Positions 8,309 to 17,745 of a stretch of 64,000 bases of DNA are shown here, one piece after another. The notes under the pieces are model-generated. The model was given only the letters and a program-made list of their open reading frames with translations, searched no databases and was not told the origin of the DNA. Numbering within the stretch: position 1 is the stretch's first letter; every line of letters begins with the position of its first letter. Origin of the DNA: DASQZK01 sp963771005 (GTDB lineage Bacteria > Bacteroidota > Bacteroidia > Bacteroidales > GCA-2748055); contig CAVYRO010000010.1 in the NCBI GenBank assembly GCA_963771005.1, forward strand, positions 1 through 64,000, in the 5' to 3' direction. The translations under genes were made by a program, and so were the position numbers.

Positions 8309-9328
8309 ATGAGTGAAGAATTTGAAATACGAAGCGATGGCTTCTCGGAAACCGATAAGGAACTGGAAATTAAACTCAGACCTCTCATTTTCTCCGATTT
8401 CAGCGGTCAGAAAAAAGTAGTGGAGAACCTGAAGATCTTTGTCCAGGCCGCCCGGCAAAGGGAAGAAGCCCTTGATCACGTACTTCTTCACGGACCTCCC
8501 GGACTGGGAAAAACCACTTTGGCAAATATCATTGCCCATGAGATGGATGTGAACCTTAAGGTGACCTCCGGACCCGTGCTCGACAAACCCGGGGATCTGG
8601 CCGGTTTGCTCACCGGGCTGGAGAAAGGAGATGTTCTCTTTATAGATGAAATTCACCGGCTCTCCCCCGTGGTTGAAGAATACCTCTATTCCGCCATGGA
8701 GGATTACACCATCGATATTCTTATTGACAGGGGCCCGAGTGCAAGGTCTGTTCAGATTCGCTTAAATCCGTTTACGCTCATCGGTGCAACGACCCGGTCC
8801 GGTCTGCTCACAAGTCCGCTCAGAGCCCGCTTCAGCATCAAATTCCTCCTCGAGTATTACGATCATGATACGCTTAAAAAGATCATCGTGCGTTCGGCTT
8901 CCATCCTGAACGTAGTGATCGACAGTAGTGCCGCCGACGAGATCTCCTCCAGGAGCAGGGGGACTCCCCGTATTGCGAATGCTCTTTTACGAAGGGTGAG
9001 GGATTTTGCCCAGGTCAAGGGTGACGGTAAGATTGATCTCGCTATTACCCGTTTTGCACTTGAAGCCCTGAATATCGATAAGTCAGGTCTCGATGAAATG
9101 GATAACAAGATCCTCACTACCATCATCGATAAATTCAAGGGCGGACCGGTAGGGCTCAACACAATCGCCACAGCTGTAGGGGAAGATGCCGGCACCATCG
9201 AAGAGGTATACGAACCCTTCCTCATTAAGGAAGGCTATCTTAACCGGACACCCCGGGGGCGCGAGGCCACCGAAAATGCATATAAACACCTTGGAAAAAT
9301 CATCAGCCGGCAGGATAAGCTCTTCTGA
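8309..9328 (+). CDS. ruvB: Holliday junction branch migration helicase RuvB
   Basis: RuvB is the hexameric AAA+ motor that, with RuvA, drives branch migration of Holliday junctions in recombinational repair. The 339-residue protein has the N-terminal IKLRPLIFSDFSGQ, Walker A HGPPGLGKTT (61-70), Walker B LFIDEIHRLS, sensor GATTRSGLLTSPLRARF, arginine finger region and the C-terminal winged helix (INRTPRGREAT-like LNRTPRGREAT). Length and motifs are complete. ruvA and ruvC are not nearby. It ends 3 bases from the convergent Crp/Fnr gene. Confidence 0.98.
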   Translation: MSEEFEIRSDGFSETDKELEIKLRPLIFSDFSGQKKVVENLKIFVQAARQREEALDHVLLHGPPGLGKTTLANIIAHEMDVNLKVTSGPVLDKPGDLAGLLTGLEKGDVLFIDEIHRLSPVVEEYLYSAMEDYTIDILIDRGPSARSVQIRLNPFTLIGATTRSGLLTSPLRARFSIKFLLEYYDHDTLKKIIVRSASILNVVIDSSAADEISSRSRGTPRIANALLRRVRDFAQVKGDGKIDLAITRFALEALNIDKSGLDEMDNKILTTIIDKFKGGPVGLNTIATAVGEDAGTIEEVYEPFLIKEGYLNRTPRGREATENAYKHLGKIISRQDKLF

Positions 9329-9331
9329 CCC

Positions 9332-10048
9332 CTACCTGTGATCGAACAGGTTTCCGACCTTCATCAGACCCTGGATATCAAGTACCTTTACTTTTCGGCC
9401 ATTAAGTTCAATAAGACCGTCATGTTTAAATTCGGAGAGAAGCCGGATCACCGATTCGGTTGCTGTACCTACAATATTAGCCAGTTCCTCACGGGTAAGG
9501 GTGATCTTAAGCACTTTTCGTTCATCGAGACCAAATTCATCGACGAGGTGGATAAGTATCTCAGCCAGCCTCTCCCTGACCGTCTTCTGGGCTATATCTG
9601 TAATGTATTCATTCGCTTCTCCCAATTCCTTGCAGGTAAGTTGCATCAGTTCAATGGAAAAATTTCCATTGTTTTTGACAAGATGGATGAGGGTTTCCCC
9701 GGGAATGTAACAGGTAATGGCATCTTCGATGACTTCTGCCGTTGTACAGGCTGGCTCACGGCTAAGTACCGAACGAAAGCCTATGATCCCTCCGCGGCTC
9801 GCAAAGCGAATGATCTGTTCCTTACCGTCGATACCGGTTTTATAGACTTTTATTATACCTTTTTCAATGCAATAAAATCCGCTTATCCGGCTACCTTCCT
9901 TATATAATACACTGCCCCTGCGGTTAAATTCAGCACGTTTTTCATCCTGCAGCCGGGCATACTCTTCTTCGGTAAGGTGTCGGAAAAGGGGATGAGATCT
10001 GGCCAGGCATTCGTTTTGACAATGCAGCGGCTCGGTGTTTTTCATCAT
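9332..10048 (-). CDS. Crp/Fnr-family transcription regulator
   Basis: The 238-residue protein has an N-terminal cyclic-nucleotide-binding fold (about 20-140; GSVLYKEGSRISGFYCIEKGIIKVYK) and a C-terminal Crp winged helix (LTREELANIVGTATESVIRLLSEF). The usual cAMP-contact sequence RSxAxxA is absent. Two Cys lie near the N-terminus (CQNEC, residues 10 and 14), a hint of Fnr-like redox sensing, but the full Fnr ligand set is not visible. It is divergent from the OsmC gene, which makes OsmC a natural first candidate target. Confidence 0.9.
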   Translation of the reverse strand: MMKNTEPLHCQNECLARSHPLFRHLTEEEYARLQDEKRAEFNRRGSVLYKEGSRISGFYCIEKGIIKVYKTGIDGKEQIIRFASRGGIIGFRSVLSREPACTTAEVIEDAITCYIPGETLIHLVKNNGNFSIELMQLTCKELGEANEYITDIAQKTVRERLAEILIHLVDEFGLDERKVLKITLTREELANIVGTATESVIRLLSEFKHDGLIELNGRKVKVLDIQGLMKVGNLFDHR

Positions 10049-10098
10049 TATAATTGGCTAACCAGCTGGCAAAATTAGTGGAAAAAAAATTTAATAGC

Positions 10099-10106
10099 TA
10101 AATTTG
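10099..10106 (+). promoter_or_regulatory. -7 element for the osmC-like gene
   Basis: TAAATTTG matches TAnnTTTG 20 bases before the ATG at 10127. No TTG lies at the right distance. A mirrored match for the Crp/Fnr gene (TAATTTTG on the minus strand, plus 10070-10077) lies next to it, so both genes may be driven from this 78-base gap. Confidence 0.4.
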
Positions 10107-10126
10107 CCTGACCAAAACACTTTATA

Positions 10127-10540
10127 ATGAAAGAATCGATATCAATGACCTGGCTGAATGAAATGACGTTCGAAGCTGATATTTACGGACATAAAATATA
10201 TTTGGATGTAGCTCCTGAAAAAGGCGGTAACAATATGGGGCCAAAACCCAAGGCGTTTATGATGGTTGCACTTGGGGGTTGCACGGGCATGGATGTCGTT
10301 TCCGTTCTCCGGAAAATGCGGGTAACCTTTGATTCACTCGAGATAAGGATTGAAGGTAATGTAACGGAGGAACACCCGAAGCACTTCGACCGGATGAAAG
10401 TCATTTATGAATTCAGCGGTAAGGATCTTGAAATGGATAAGCTTGTCAAAGCGGTTGAACTTTCACGTGAAAAATATTGCGGCGTAATGGCAAACTACCG
10501 GGAATCGATGGAGATCGATTATGAGATCAGGATTTTATAA
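10127..10540 (+). CDS. OsmC/Ohr-family protein
   Basis: The 137-residue protein has the OsmC family pattern with both reactive cysteines: Cys 52 in ALGGCTGMDVVSVL and Cys 118 in REKYCGVM. Family members reduce organic hydroperoxides with this thiol pair, as homodimers in the cytoplasm. Length fits the short OsmC/YhfA-type subfamily rather than Ohr itself, and substrate is unknown for many of these. Its divergent neighbour is a Crp/Fnr regulator, and the pair may form a small redox-responsive module. Confidence 0.88.
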   Translation: MKESISMTWLNEMTFEADIYGHKIYLDVAPEKGGNNMGPKPKAFMMVALGGCTGMDVVSVLRKMRVTFDSLEIRIEGNVTEEHPKHFDRMKVIYEFSGKDLEMDKLVKAVELSREKYCGVMANYRESMEIDYEIRIL

Positions 10541-10567
10541 GAACCTATGGAATAGCGACGGATGCAT

Positions 10568-11590
10568 CTATAGAACTGTGCCGGAAAACTGCCGCAGGAA
10601 CCTTACATCATTTTCGAAATAGAGCCTCAGATCCCGGATCTGGAATTTAAGCATGGCTATCCTCTCTATCCCCATTCCAAAGGCGAATCCGGTATATTTG
10701 TTGCTGTCAATATGATTGTTTTCCAGTACATTGGGATCCATCATGCCACAACCCAAAACTTCCAGCCAACCGGTGTATTTACATACATTGCAGCCCTTAC
10801 CACCACATAAATTACAGGATACATCCATTTCTGCAGACGGTTCGGTGAAAGGGAAGAATGATGGACGAAGCCGGATGCGGGTGTCCTTACCGAACATTTC
10901 CCTCGCGAAATACAGAAGGGTTTGCTTCAAATCGGCGAAAGAAACGTTCTCATCGATATACATCCCCTCGATCTGATGAAAGATGCAGTGAGCGCGTGCT
11001 GAGACAGCCTCATTCCTGAATACCCGCCCGGGGCTAACCTCTCGTATCGGGGGCTTACCGTTCTCCATTACCCTGACCTGGATGGAAGAGGTATGGGTCC
11101 TTAAAAGGATGTCGGGATCCTTTTCAATGAAAAACGTATCCTGCATATCCCGGGCAGGATGTTCGGGCGGAAAATTGAGTGCTGAAAATACATGCCAGTC
11201 GTCCTCTATTTCAGGTCCTTCGGAGACAGTGAAGCCTATCCGGCCGAAAATGTCGAGGATCTCTTTCCTGACAATGGAAATGGGGTGCCTTGATCCGGCG
11301 ATCAACGGTTCACCGGGCAGGGTAAGATCCTTCGAATCGGACGTCTCTCCCTCGGTGGAAAAAGTTTCCCGGAGTTCATCTATCCTTTCCTGTATCGCTT
11401 GCTTAAGCCCGTTCAATTCCTGTCCGATCTTTTTCTTCTCCACATTAGGGACAGATTTAAATTCATCGAAAAGCCGGGAAAGGGTTCCTTTCTTGCTCAG
11501 GTGCCTGATCCGGAATTCTTCCACTTCCTGTAAACCCGAGGCTGTGAAATTCCGGGCCTCCTCTTTTAGTGCGTTGATCTTATCAAGCAT
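10568..11590 (-). CDS. pheS: phenylalanyl-tRNA synthetase alpha subunit
   Basis: PheS carries the class II catalytic core of the (alpha-beta)2 enzyme that charges tRNA-Phe. The 340-residue protein has the N-terminal helical tRNA-binding arm (about 1-90), then GPEIEDDWHVFSALNFPPEHPAR, RTHTSSIQVR, FRNEAVSARAHCIFHQIEG, FPFTEPSAEMDV and the motif 3 region FAFGMGIERIAML. A Cys cluster CNLCGGKGCNVC precedes GWLEVLGCGM, as in many PheS proteins. pheT is not adjacent, usual for this phylum. The cyclophilin gene ends 12 bases upstream on the same strand. Confidence 0.98.
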   Translation of the reverse strand: MLDKINALKEEARNFTASGLQEVEEFRIRHLSKKGTLSRLFDEFKSVPNVEKKKIGQELNGLKQAIQERIDELRETFSTEGETSDSKDLTLPGEPLIAGSRHPISIVRKEILDIFGRIGFTVSEGPEIEDDWHVFSALNFPPEHPARDMQDTFFIEKDPDILLRTHTSSIQVRVMENGKPPIREVSPGRVFRNEAVSARAHCIFHQIEGMYIDENVSFADLKQTLLYFAREMFGKDTRIRLRPSFFPFTEPSAEMDVSCNLCGGKGCNVCKYTGWLEVLGCGMMDPNVLENNHIDSNKYTGFAFGMGIERIAMLKFQIRDLRLYFENDVRFLRQFSGTVL

Positions 11591-11602
11591 TTCTTCTCCC
11601 GT

Positions 11603-12262
11603 TTATTTTAGGATTTCAATCGTATAGGTGATGTCTTCGAGAGGCCTGTTGTAAGCATCAACCGGTACAGCGGCAATTTTATCAATAACATCGAGGCCTT
11701 CGGTGACCTCGCCGAATACCGTGTATTCGCCGTCAAGATGCGGTGAACCCCCGGCCCCGGTATATGACTCGATCTGTGCGGGGGTAAAGGGGGCATGGCT
11801 TTGCATGGATACAAGTGCCTGCAGTTGCTCTTTTGTGAAAACCTGGCCCTGGATGATGTAGAACTGGGATCCGGATGAGGCCCGCTCAGGATTGACGGCG
11901 TCTCCCTTGCGTGCAGCTGCCAGAGCGCCTTTCTTATGATAGTGATTGCTCCTGACCTCTGCAGGGATCGTATAACCGGGACCACCAAGTCCGAGCATCT
12001 CACCCTTTGCGGCATTACGGGAATTGGGATCCCCGCCCTGGATCATAAAATCACGGATAACCCGGTGAAAAAGAAGACTGTCGTAATAGCCTTCTTTCAC
12101 CAGCTTGATAAAATTATCGCGGTGTTTAGGCGTATCATCATATAACATTACAGTAATATTTCCGTAATTTGTTCTGATCAGTACCCGGGTTCCATGGCCA
12201 TTTTGTGCACTAAGTGTCATACCAAGTGTCAATATTAGGATAATTGAGAATATTCGTTTCAT
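11603..12262 (-). CDS. secreted cyclophilin-type peptidyl-prolyl isomerase
   Basis: The 219-residue protein begins with a signal peptide (about 1-19, ending LSAQ) and then a cyclophilin domain: GNITVMLYDDTPKHRDNFIKL, SLLFHRVIRDFMIQGGDP (with the catalytic Arg), GSQFYIIQG and YTVFGEVTEGLDVIDKIA. It should catalyse Xaa-Pro isomerisation during folding of exported proteins in the periplasm. An insertion of about 25 residues between GSQFYIIQG and GGSPHLDGEYTVFG is typical of Bacteroidota members. It lies directly upstream of pheS on the same strand. Confidence 0.94.
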   Translation of the reverse strand: MKRIFSIILILTLGMTLSAQNGHGTRVLIRTNYGNITVMLYDDTPKHRDNFIKLVKEGYYDSLLFHRVIRDFMIQGGDPNSRNAAKGEMLGLGGPGYTIPAEVRSNHYHKKGALAAARKGDAVNPERASSGSQFYIIQGQVFTKEQLQALVSMQSHAPFTPAQIESYTGAGGSPHLDGEYTVFGEVTEGLDVIDKIAAVPVDAYNRPLEDITYTIEILK

Positions 12263-12381
12263 ATCAGTAACAACTTAATGAGCAAAAATATCAATTATAT
12301 TTTAAAATCCAGGTTTTGCAAAAATTTTGATGAGGGTTGAACAAAGGAACATTGCCTTCGTTTGCTGAAAAAATGAGGTAT

Positions 12382-13239
12382 ATGAAAAAGATAATAATGA
12401 CCGGCGCTACCGGTTTTATCGGAACACATTTGCGAGCACTACTCACGGGATTTGAAGTGAAAGCACTTCATGGAAAGGATGTAATGACCATGAAGAGCAG
12501 TGAATTGGCCCGGGAAATGGAAGGATATGATATTCTGATCAATGTGGCGGGGAGGTCCATTTTCACTTTCTGGACAAAAAAAGCAAAACAGGATATGTAC
12601 GACAGCAGGGTAGAACTTTCGCGGAAACTGGTTAAAGCTCTTGCAGAATGTAAAAATCGGCCGCGGCATTTCTACAGTGCATCTACTATAGGGATTTATA
12701 AAGGGGAAACCTGGGTTACCGAAAGCGAAAAGAAATACGCTTCAAATTTCCTCGCAGACCTTGTCAGAGATTGGGAAAAAGAGGTGAAAAAAGCGGAAAA
12801 ATCCGGTGTAAAGGTAACGCTTATGCGATTTGGGATCGTTCTTGGCAAAGGATCCGGGGCATATAATATCATGAGAAACCTTACACGGTTAAACCTTGGC
12901 GGCTACTTTGGCGAGGGGCGGCAGAGCTTGTCTTTTGTATGGATCCATGATCTTGTAAGGGCCATCAGGTTCATCCTGGATAATGAGATCGATGGTATAG
13001 TAAATATTACGACCGGCCAGGTGACGGATTATAAAACCGTTTTCAATACCCTGAAGAAGAAATTGCATGCCTCAGTACTATGGCCCGTCCCTGAATTCGT
13101 ACCACGCCTGTTGCTAGGAGAAGCAAGCATAATTTATCTTGAAGGTCAAAAGGTAATACCCCAAGTTTTAATGAAAAATAGTTTTAATTTCGAAGCTTCA
13201 AATATTACCGACTGTGTAAATAAACTTGAAGCAAATTGA
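12382..13239 (+). CDS. TIGR01777-type NAD(P)-dependent epimerase/oxidoreductase
   Basis: An extended short-chain dehydrogenase of 285 residues. The N-terminal Rossmann motif GATGFIGTHL binds NAD(P); the middle has VNVAGRSIFTFW-like INVAGRSIF, RHFYSASTIGIY and LMRFGIVLGKGSGAY. The C-terminal part is the DUF1731-like end of the family. Substrate is unknown. ATG 12382 is preferred (GAGG upstream, motif close to the start) over ATG 12373 or the open frame from TTG 12337. Its stop overlaps the next gene's start by 4 bases (TTGA), which suggests translational coupling to the flippase. Confidence 0.85.
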   Translation: MKKIIMTGATGFIGTHLRALLTGFEVKALHGKDVMTMKSSELAREMEGYDILINVAGRSIFTFWTKKAKQDMYDSRVELSRKLVKALAECKNRPRHFYSASTIGIYKGETWVTESEKKYASNFLADLVRDWEKEVKKAEKSGVKVTLMRFGIVLGKGSGAYNIMRNLTRLNLGGYFGEGRQSLSFVWIHDLVRAIRFILDNEIDGIVNITTGQVTDYKTVFNTLKKKLHASVLWPVPEFVPRLLLGEASIIYLEGQKVIPQVLMKNSFNFEASNITDCVNKLEAN

Positions 13240-14711
13240 ATCACGTTAAGCAACTTGCAGGTCAGACGGCTGTGTACGGGATGGGCATAGTGCTGCCCAG
13301 GGTATTGAATTATCTGCTGCTTACGCCTTTTTACACCCGGATCTTTACGAAGGCAGAATACGGAATGTTCACCGAGCTCTATGCCTATGTAGTATTTTTA
13401 ATGGTGATCCTGACCTATGGCCTGGAAACCGGTTTATTCCGATTTGCCGATTCCGACAAAAATAAAGAGGATGTTTACAAGACATCGCTGCTTAGTATAA
13501 TTGCAACTTCCGTTCTCTTCATGGCAGTAGTATGGCTCAGCGCCGGACGGATTTCCGCCTTCCTTGGGTACTCCGGGCATACGGAATATATCGTGCTGCT
13601 GGCTTTGATTGTAGGACTGGATGCACTGTCTGCCATTCCCTTTGCGAAAATCAGGCTCGACAATAACCCTGTACGGTATGCGGTCATACGTATTGTTGAG
13701 GTAGCAGTGAATATTCTGGCAAATGCTTTTTTCTTTATATGGGCAAGGCATCATTACATGGATAATTCATTTGCTGCGCTGGTTTACAAACCTGAAATCG
13801 GCATTGGTTATGTGCTGATCAGTAACCTATGCGCCACTGCGGTTAAAACCCTTCTTTTGTCGAGGGAAATTTTCTCTCGTAAGGGACGATTTTCTGCAGC
13901 TCTCTGGAAAACGATCCTGGTCTATTGTTTACCCATACTCATTGCCGGACTTGCCGGTACCGTGAATGAAACGATCGACAGAGTAATGATAAGGCGACTG
14001 ATTCCTGCAGATCAGCATCCCCTCGAACAGTTGGGAGTGTATGGTGCAAATTATAAGCTGGCAGTACTGATGACCCTTTTCATCCAGATGTTCCGGTATG
14101 CTGCGGAACCCTTTTTCTTTTCGAAAAAAAATGAAAAGGATGCAAAGAAAATTTATGCAGACACAATGAAGTATTTCGTATTTATGTGTGTCCTGATTTT
14201 TCTTGTTGTCGTTCTTTATATAGATGTCTTTAAATTTTTTATAGGAAAGGATTTCCGCTCCGGTCTCGATATCGTTCCTATCGTTCTGTTCGGGAATATG
14301 CTGATGGGAATCTTCTTTAACCTTTCGATATGGTATAAACTACATGATCTGACCCGTTATGGAGCTTATCTCGTGATTATAGGTGCTGTACTGACGGTCA
14401 TCACCAATTATTTCTTTATTCCGGCATATGGCTTCAGGGCTTCCGCCTGGGGACATTTTGTCAGTTATTTTGTCATGGTTTTACTTAGTTTCCTGCTTGG
14501 AAAAAAATATTACAGAATTAATTATGATCTGAAAAATATAGGGGCCGTTCTTCTCGTTGGATTAGGTGTATATCTCTTCTTTTTGGTTGTCGATTTTGAA
14601 TCCCGGATTTTTGAATATGCTTTGAAGACTTTATCTTTAATCGCAATAGTTGCCCTCTTCCTATTGAAAGAGACGGGGTTCTTGAAACGCAGAGTCAGAC
14701 CCGTTGAGTAG
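13236..14711 (+). CDS. polysaccharide/lipid flippase, MATE-like (Wzx/MurJ-type)
   Basis: The 491-residue protein has about 14 hydrophobic helices and the N-terminal pattern of oligosaccharide flippases: KQLAGQTAVYGMGIVLPRVL, LTPFYTRIFTKAEYGMFTEL. These proteins move lipid-linked sugar units across the inner membrane. It starts with TTG at 13236 inside the stop of the previous gene; homology runs right to this codon, so the rare start looks real. The neighbourhood (dut, TPR protein, DUF4292, EnvC-like) is a recurring Bacteroidota arrangement. The exact glycan is not deducible. Confidence 0.9.
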   Translation: MNHVKQLAGQTAVYGMGIVLPRVLNYLLLTPFYTRIFTKAEYGMFTELYAYVVFLMVILTYGLETGLFRFADSDKNKEDVYKTSLLSIIATSVLFMAVVWLSAGRISAFLGYSGHTEYIVLLALIVGLDALSAIPFAKIRLDNNPVRYAVIRIVEVAVNILANAFFFIWARHHYMDNSFAALVYKPEIGIGYVLISNLCATAVKTLLLSREIFSRKGRFSAALWKTILVYCLPILIAGLAGTVNETIDRVMIRRLIPADQHPLEQLGVYGANYKLAVLMTLFIQMFRYAAEPFFFSKKNEKDAKKIYADTMKYFVFMCVLIFLVVVLYIDVFKFFIGKDFRSGLDIVPIVLFGNMLMGIFFNLSIWYKLHDLTRYGAYLVIIGAVLTVITNYFFIPAYGFRASAWGHFVSYFVMVLLSFLLGKKYYRINYDLKNIGAVLLVGLGVYLFFLVVDFESRIFEYALKTLSLIAIVALFLLKETGFLKRRVRPVE

Positions 14712-14778
14712 TTTTATGTTAGATTGCCGACATGGAACCCTGATAAACGAAAAACAGACTTAATCACAAATATTCATA

Positions 14779-15213
14779 ATGGTTGTCAAAGTTATTAATA
14801 AATCAAAACACGCACTTCCGGAATATAGTACAGCCAGTTCGGCAGGATTGGATCTCAGGGCAGATATCGAAAGCAATATAGTGATAAAGCCTTTGGAGAG
14901 AGTCCTTGTACCTACAGGCCTTTATATTGAACTGCCGGTAGGATTCGAAGCCCAGATCCGGCCAAGGAGCGGGCTGGCAATCAAACACGGGGTAACCGTT
15001 CTCAATACGCCCGGCACCATCGACAGCGATTACAGAGGAGAGGTCAGGGTTATACTGATCAATCTGTCAAATGAGGATTTTACAATTAAAGATGGAGAAC
15101 GGATCTGTCAGATGGTGATACATAAACATGAACAGATCATTTGGGAGGCCGTCGATATTTTGAATGATTCCGAGAGGGGTGAAGGAGGATTTGGACATAC
15201 CGGAAAACATTGA
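14779..15213 (+). CDS. dut: dUTP diphosphatase
   Basis: Dut hydrolyses dUTP to dUMP and pyrophosphate, keeping uracil out of DNA and supplying thymidylate synthesis. All five trimeric-dUTPase motifs are present in 144 residues: SAGLDLRA, RPRSGLAIKHGV, GTIDSDYRGEV, RICQMVI and RGEGGFGHTG. The last includes the Phe that closes over the uracil ring. It lies 67 bases after the flippase and about 95 before the TPR gene. Confidence 0.97.
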   Translation: MVVKVINKSKHALPEYSTASSAGLDLRADIESNIVIKPLERVLVPTGLYIELPVGFEAQIRPRSGLAIKHGVTVLNTPGTIDSDYRGEVRVILINLSNEDFTIKDGERICQMVIHKHEQIIWEAVDILNDSERGEGGFGHTGKH

Positions 15214-15220
15214 AAAATGA

Positions 15221-15278
15221 AACCCACGAGATTGATGAGAACACAAAGGAAACCTTATAATAATCGATCATGTGGGTT
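15221..15278 (+). repeat. inverted repeat AACCCAC / GTGGGTT between dut and TPR gene
   Basis: AACCCAC at 15221-15227 pairs with GTGGGTT at 15272-15278 across a loop of about 44 bases. No T run follows, so it does not look like an intrinsic terminator. It could be an mRNA processing or stability element, or chance. Confidence 0.3.
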
Positions 15279-15308
15279 CCATTATACCTTTAAAATCAGA
15301 ATTATTAT

Positions 15309-16982
15309 ATGATGAAAAAACTATTAATTATTCTATTCGTTGCCATTACGGTAACAGCATTCGGACAGGAAGAAAAGGATTATAATTATGAATATGCGCT
15401 TACCGAGGCTTCACGTCTGAAAATCACCGGGGAACTGGACCAGGCCGTTAGTTTGTATCAGAAGTGTATTGATTCGCGGCCTAAATATTCGGTGGCTTAC
15501 TATGAGCTGGGATCGATTTATGTGGCCCGGGAGGAGTATGAGCTGGCTGAGGAAATGATCGGTAAAGCTTACAACCTGGATCCTTACAATTACTGGTATG
15601 TTCTTGCATATAACCAGATCCTGAAGACAAACAATAAGCAAAAGGAAGCTATCAAAGTTTGTCGTAAGTACCTTAAAATGAATAAGGACACTAAAATCCT
15701 TTATTCTATTGCAGAGAGCTTCGCAGAAATCGGGCAATACAGTGACGCTCTTGATGTGCTTAATGGAATCGAAAATGAGAATGGGATTTCTGAAATGATC
15801 TCACTGAAAAAAGTGGAAATATGCAAGCAGGCGGGGATGTTCGGGGAAGGTTTGACTGAACTGCTAAAATTGCAGAAAAAAATTCCTGAATCGCCTGAAT
15901 ATAATGTACTTCTGGCTGAATATCTGGAAGAATCCGGAAAAAAGGACGAAGCGATTAAGTACTACCAGGCTGCATTTGATCTCGATTCTACGAATATTTA
16001 CGCTATAACGAACCTGGCAGATTATTATAACCACAATGGTTTGACGGAAAGTGGATTTTATTTCCTCGGTAAGGCTTTCACATTGAGTCAGATAACCGCT
16101 GAGAAAAAGGTTAATACACTGACGTTCTTTTTAACGAATGACAGCATCCTTTCCCGGTATAAGAATGAAGTAGGAAATCTTGTGGATATCCTTTCTTCCG
16201 AATATCCCGGTGATTACAGCGTTAATTCCATTGCTTACGATTACTACAACAAGAATAACCGGGTGGAGAAAGCTTACACATGTATAAGGAATCTTGTTAA
16301 GCTGAAGAGCGATAATTTTATTATCTGGCAACAGGCTTTATACAATGCAACCCGGCTGCAAAAATATGATGATATTATTCAATATGGTAATGATGCCTTG
16401 AAATATTTCCCCAATAAGCCGGAGCTAAAGCTTTTTGTGGGAATTGCTTGGTACCAGAAGGGAATGTTCGATAAATCCTTCGAAATTCTTAGATCCGGCT
16501 TTAATGATGATCTGGAGAAAGGGGTGAAAAAGCAATATCTTACCTTTCTTGGGGAAGCAGCCTATCGTGCAGGAAATTATGAGGACTCATTCTCCTACTT
16601 CGAAAAACTCCTGGTTATGGAGCCGGATAATGACCAGGTCAAGAACAATTACTGCTATTATATGGCCTTAAAAGACTATAATCTGAAAAGGGCAATTGAG
16701 CTTAGCGGACAAACGGTGGAACGGGATCCTGAAAACGGGACATTTCTTGATACCTACGGATGGATCCTTTATAAATCAGGTGATTATGAGCAGGCAAAAA
16801 TTTTTATGGAAAAAGCCCTGAAAAATTCAACCGAAAATTCGGAACTCTGTTTCCATTATGCGGAGATCCTTTATCAGTTGGGAGACAAGAACATGTCGTT
16901 GACCTGGTACGAAAAGGCAAAGGCCGAAGGTCTGAACACAGATGAACTAAACGATAGAATCAGTGAATTAAAGAATGATTAA
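15309..16982 (+). CDS. secreted tetratricopeptide-repeat protein
   Basis: A signal peptide (about 1-20, ending TAFGQ) is followed by roughly a dozen TPR units through residue 557, for example ELDQAVSLYQKCIDSRPKYS and YAEILYQLGDKNMSLTWYEK. Such proteins act as periplasmic scaffolds in protein complexes. It overlaps the DUF4292 lipoprotein gene by 8 bases, and that gene overlaps the EnvC-like gene, so the three are probably one translationally coupled unit. The partner is unknown; the context suggests cell-envelope assembly or division. Confidence 0.88.
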   Translation: MMKKLLIILFVAITVTAFGQEEKDYNYEYALTEASRLKITGELDQAVSLYQKCIDSRPKYSVAYYELGSIYVAREEYELAEEMIGKAYNLDPYNYWYVLAYNQILKTNNKQKEAIKVCRKYLKMNKDTKILYSIAESFAEIGQYSDALDVLNGIENENGISEMISLKKVEICKQAGMFGEGLTELLKLQKKIPESPEYNVLLAEYLEESGKKDEAIKYYQAAFDLDSTNIYAITNLADYYNHNGLTESGFYFLGKAFTLSQITAEKKVNTLTFFLTNDSILSRYKNEVGNLVDILSSEYPGDYSVNSIAYDYYNKNNRVEKAYTCIRNLVKLKSDNFIIWQQALYNATRLQKYDDIIQYGNDALKYFPNKPELKLFVGIAWYQKGMFDKSFEILRSGFNDDLEKGVKKQYLTFLGEAAYRAGNYEDSFSYFEKLLVMEPDNDQVKNNYCYYMALKDYNLKRAIELSGQTVERDPENGTFLDTYGWILYKSGDYEQAKIFMEKALKNSTENSELCFHYAEILYQLGDKNMSLTWYEKAKAEGLNTDELNDRISELKND

Positions 16983-17745
16983 AAGGATCCTTATTTTTCT
17001 TCCGGCTGTTTTTCTCCTGCTATCAGGATGTAAGACATTTAAGGGCGTTTCGGCCGGCAGGACAGGCACAGCCGACCTTCAGAAAGTCATTGCAGGGAGA
17101 CTTAATGAAAGCTTTGATCCGGAATTTCTTTTAGTGGAGAATGCTGATTTTGAGATTAGTGGCGATAATTCGGCCAAAGCCAAAATTACCCTGTACATGG
17201 AAAAGAACAGGAATATTTTTTTCGCTGTGAAATATATGGGGTTTGAAATCGCCAGGGGAGAAATAACAGAAGATTCGATTAAATTTATAAACCGTTTTAA
17301 AAGGGAATATTATTACGGGAGTTCTAATGATCTGAGAAATTACCTCCCCGCTGATTTCGATTTGGGTACTTTGCAAAAATTTATTTATACCGGGTTATTT
17401 TATAAGAATGAAAGGAAGAAAGATTTTATAAGAAAATTTGTAGTCGATTCTGCCCGGGTAAGCTTCAACGAGATTCTCAATGAAGGGCAAAAAATCCAGC
17501 TGTATTATGACAGGTTCTCCTTGAAGTTAGAAAGAATATATTTATCCGACTATATTCATGATGTTCTTGCTGATGTCGAAATCGCGAGAGAGGAGACTGA
17601 ACCTAGAAATTTTACCATTAGCCTTATCACCGGCAAAGAGGAAAGGGAGGTCAACATCAGAATAAGGGATATTAAGTACAGGAATTACGAAAGAACTGAA
17701 TTTAAGACAGGTAAAAACTATACAAAGCTTGAAAGGCTTTTTTAA
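16975..17745 (+). CDS. DUF4292 lipoprotein
   Basis: A 256-residue lipoprotein with an SPII signal (LLLSGC, Cys 19) and a beta-rich body with DVEIAREETEPRNFTISL near the C-terminus. It matches the Bacteroidota family DUF4292, which resembles LolA/LolB-type lipid-binding folds. That fold assignment is from memory, not from alignment. Its start overlaps the TPR gene and its end overlaps the EnvC-like gene by 17 bases. The three-gene arrangement TPR-DUF4292-EnvC is common in the phylum. Function has not been established to my knowledge. Confidence 0.85.
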   Translation: MIKRILIFLPAVFLLLSGCKTFKGVSAGRTGTADLQKVIAGRLNESFDPEFLLVENADFEISGDNSAKAKITLYMEKNRNIFFAVKYMGFEIARGEITEDSIKFINRFKREYYYGSSNDLRNYLPADFDLGTLQKFIYTGLFYKNERKKDFIRKFVVDSARVSFNEILNEGQKIQLYYDRFSLKLERIYLSDYIHDVLADVEIAREETEPRNFTISLITGKEEREVNIRIRDIKYRNYERTEFKTGKNYTKLERLF

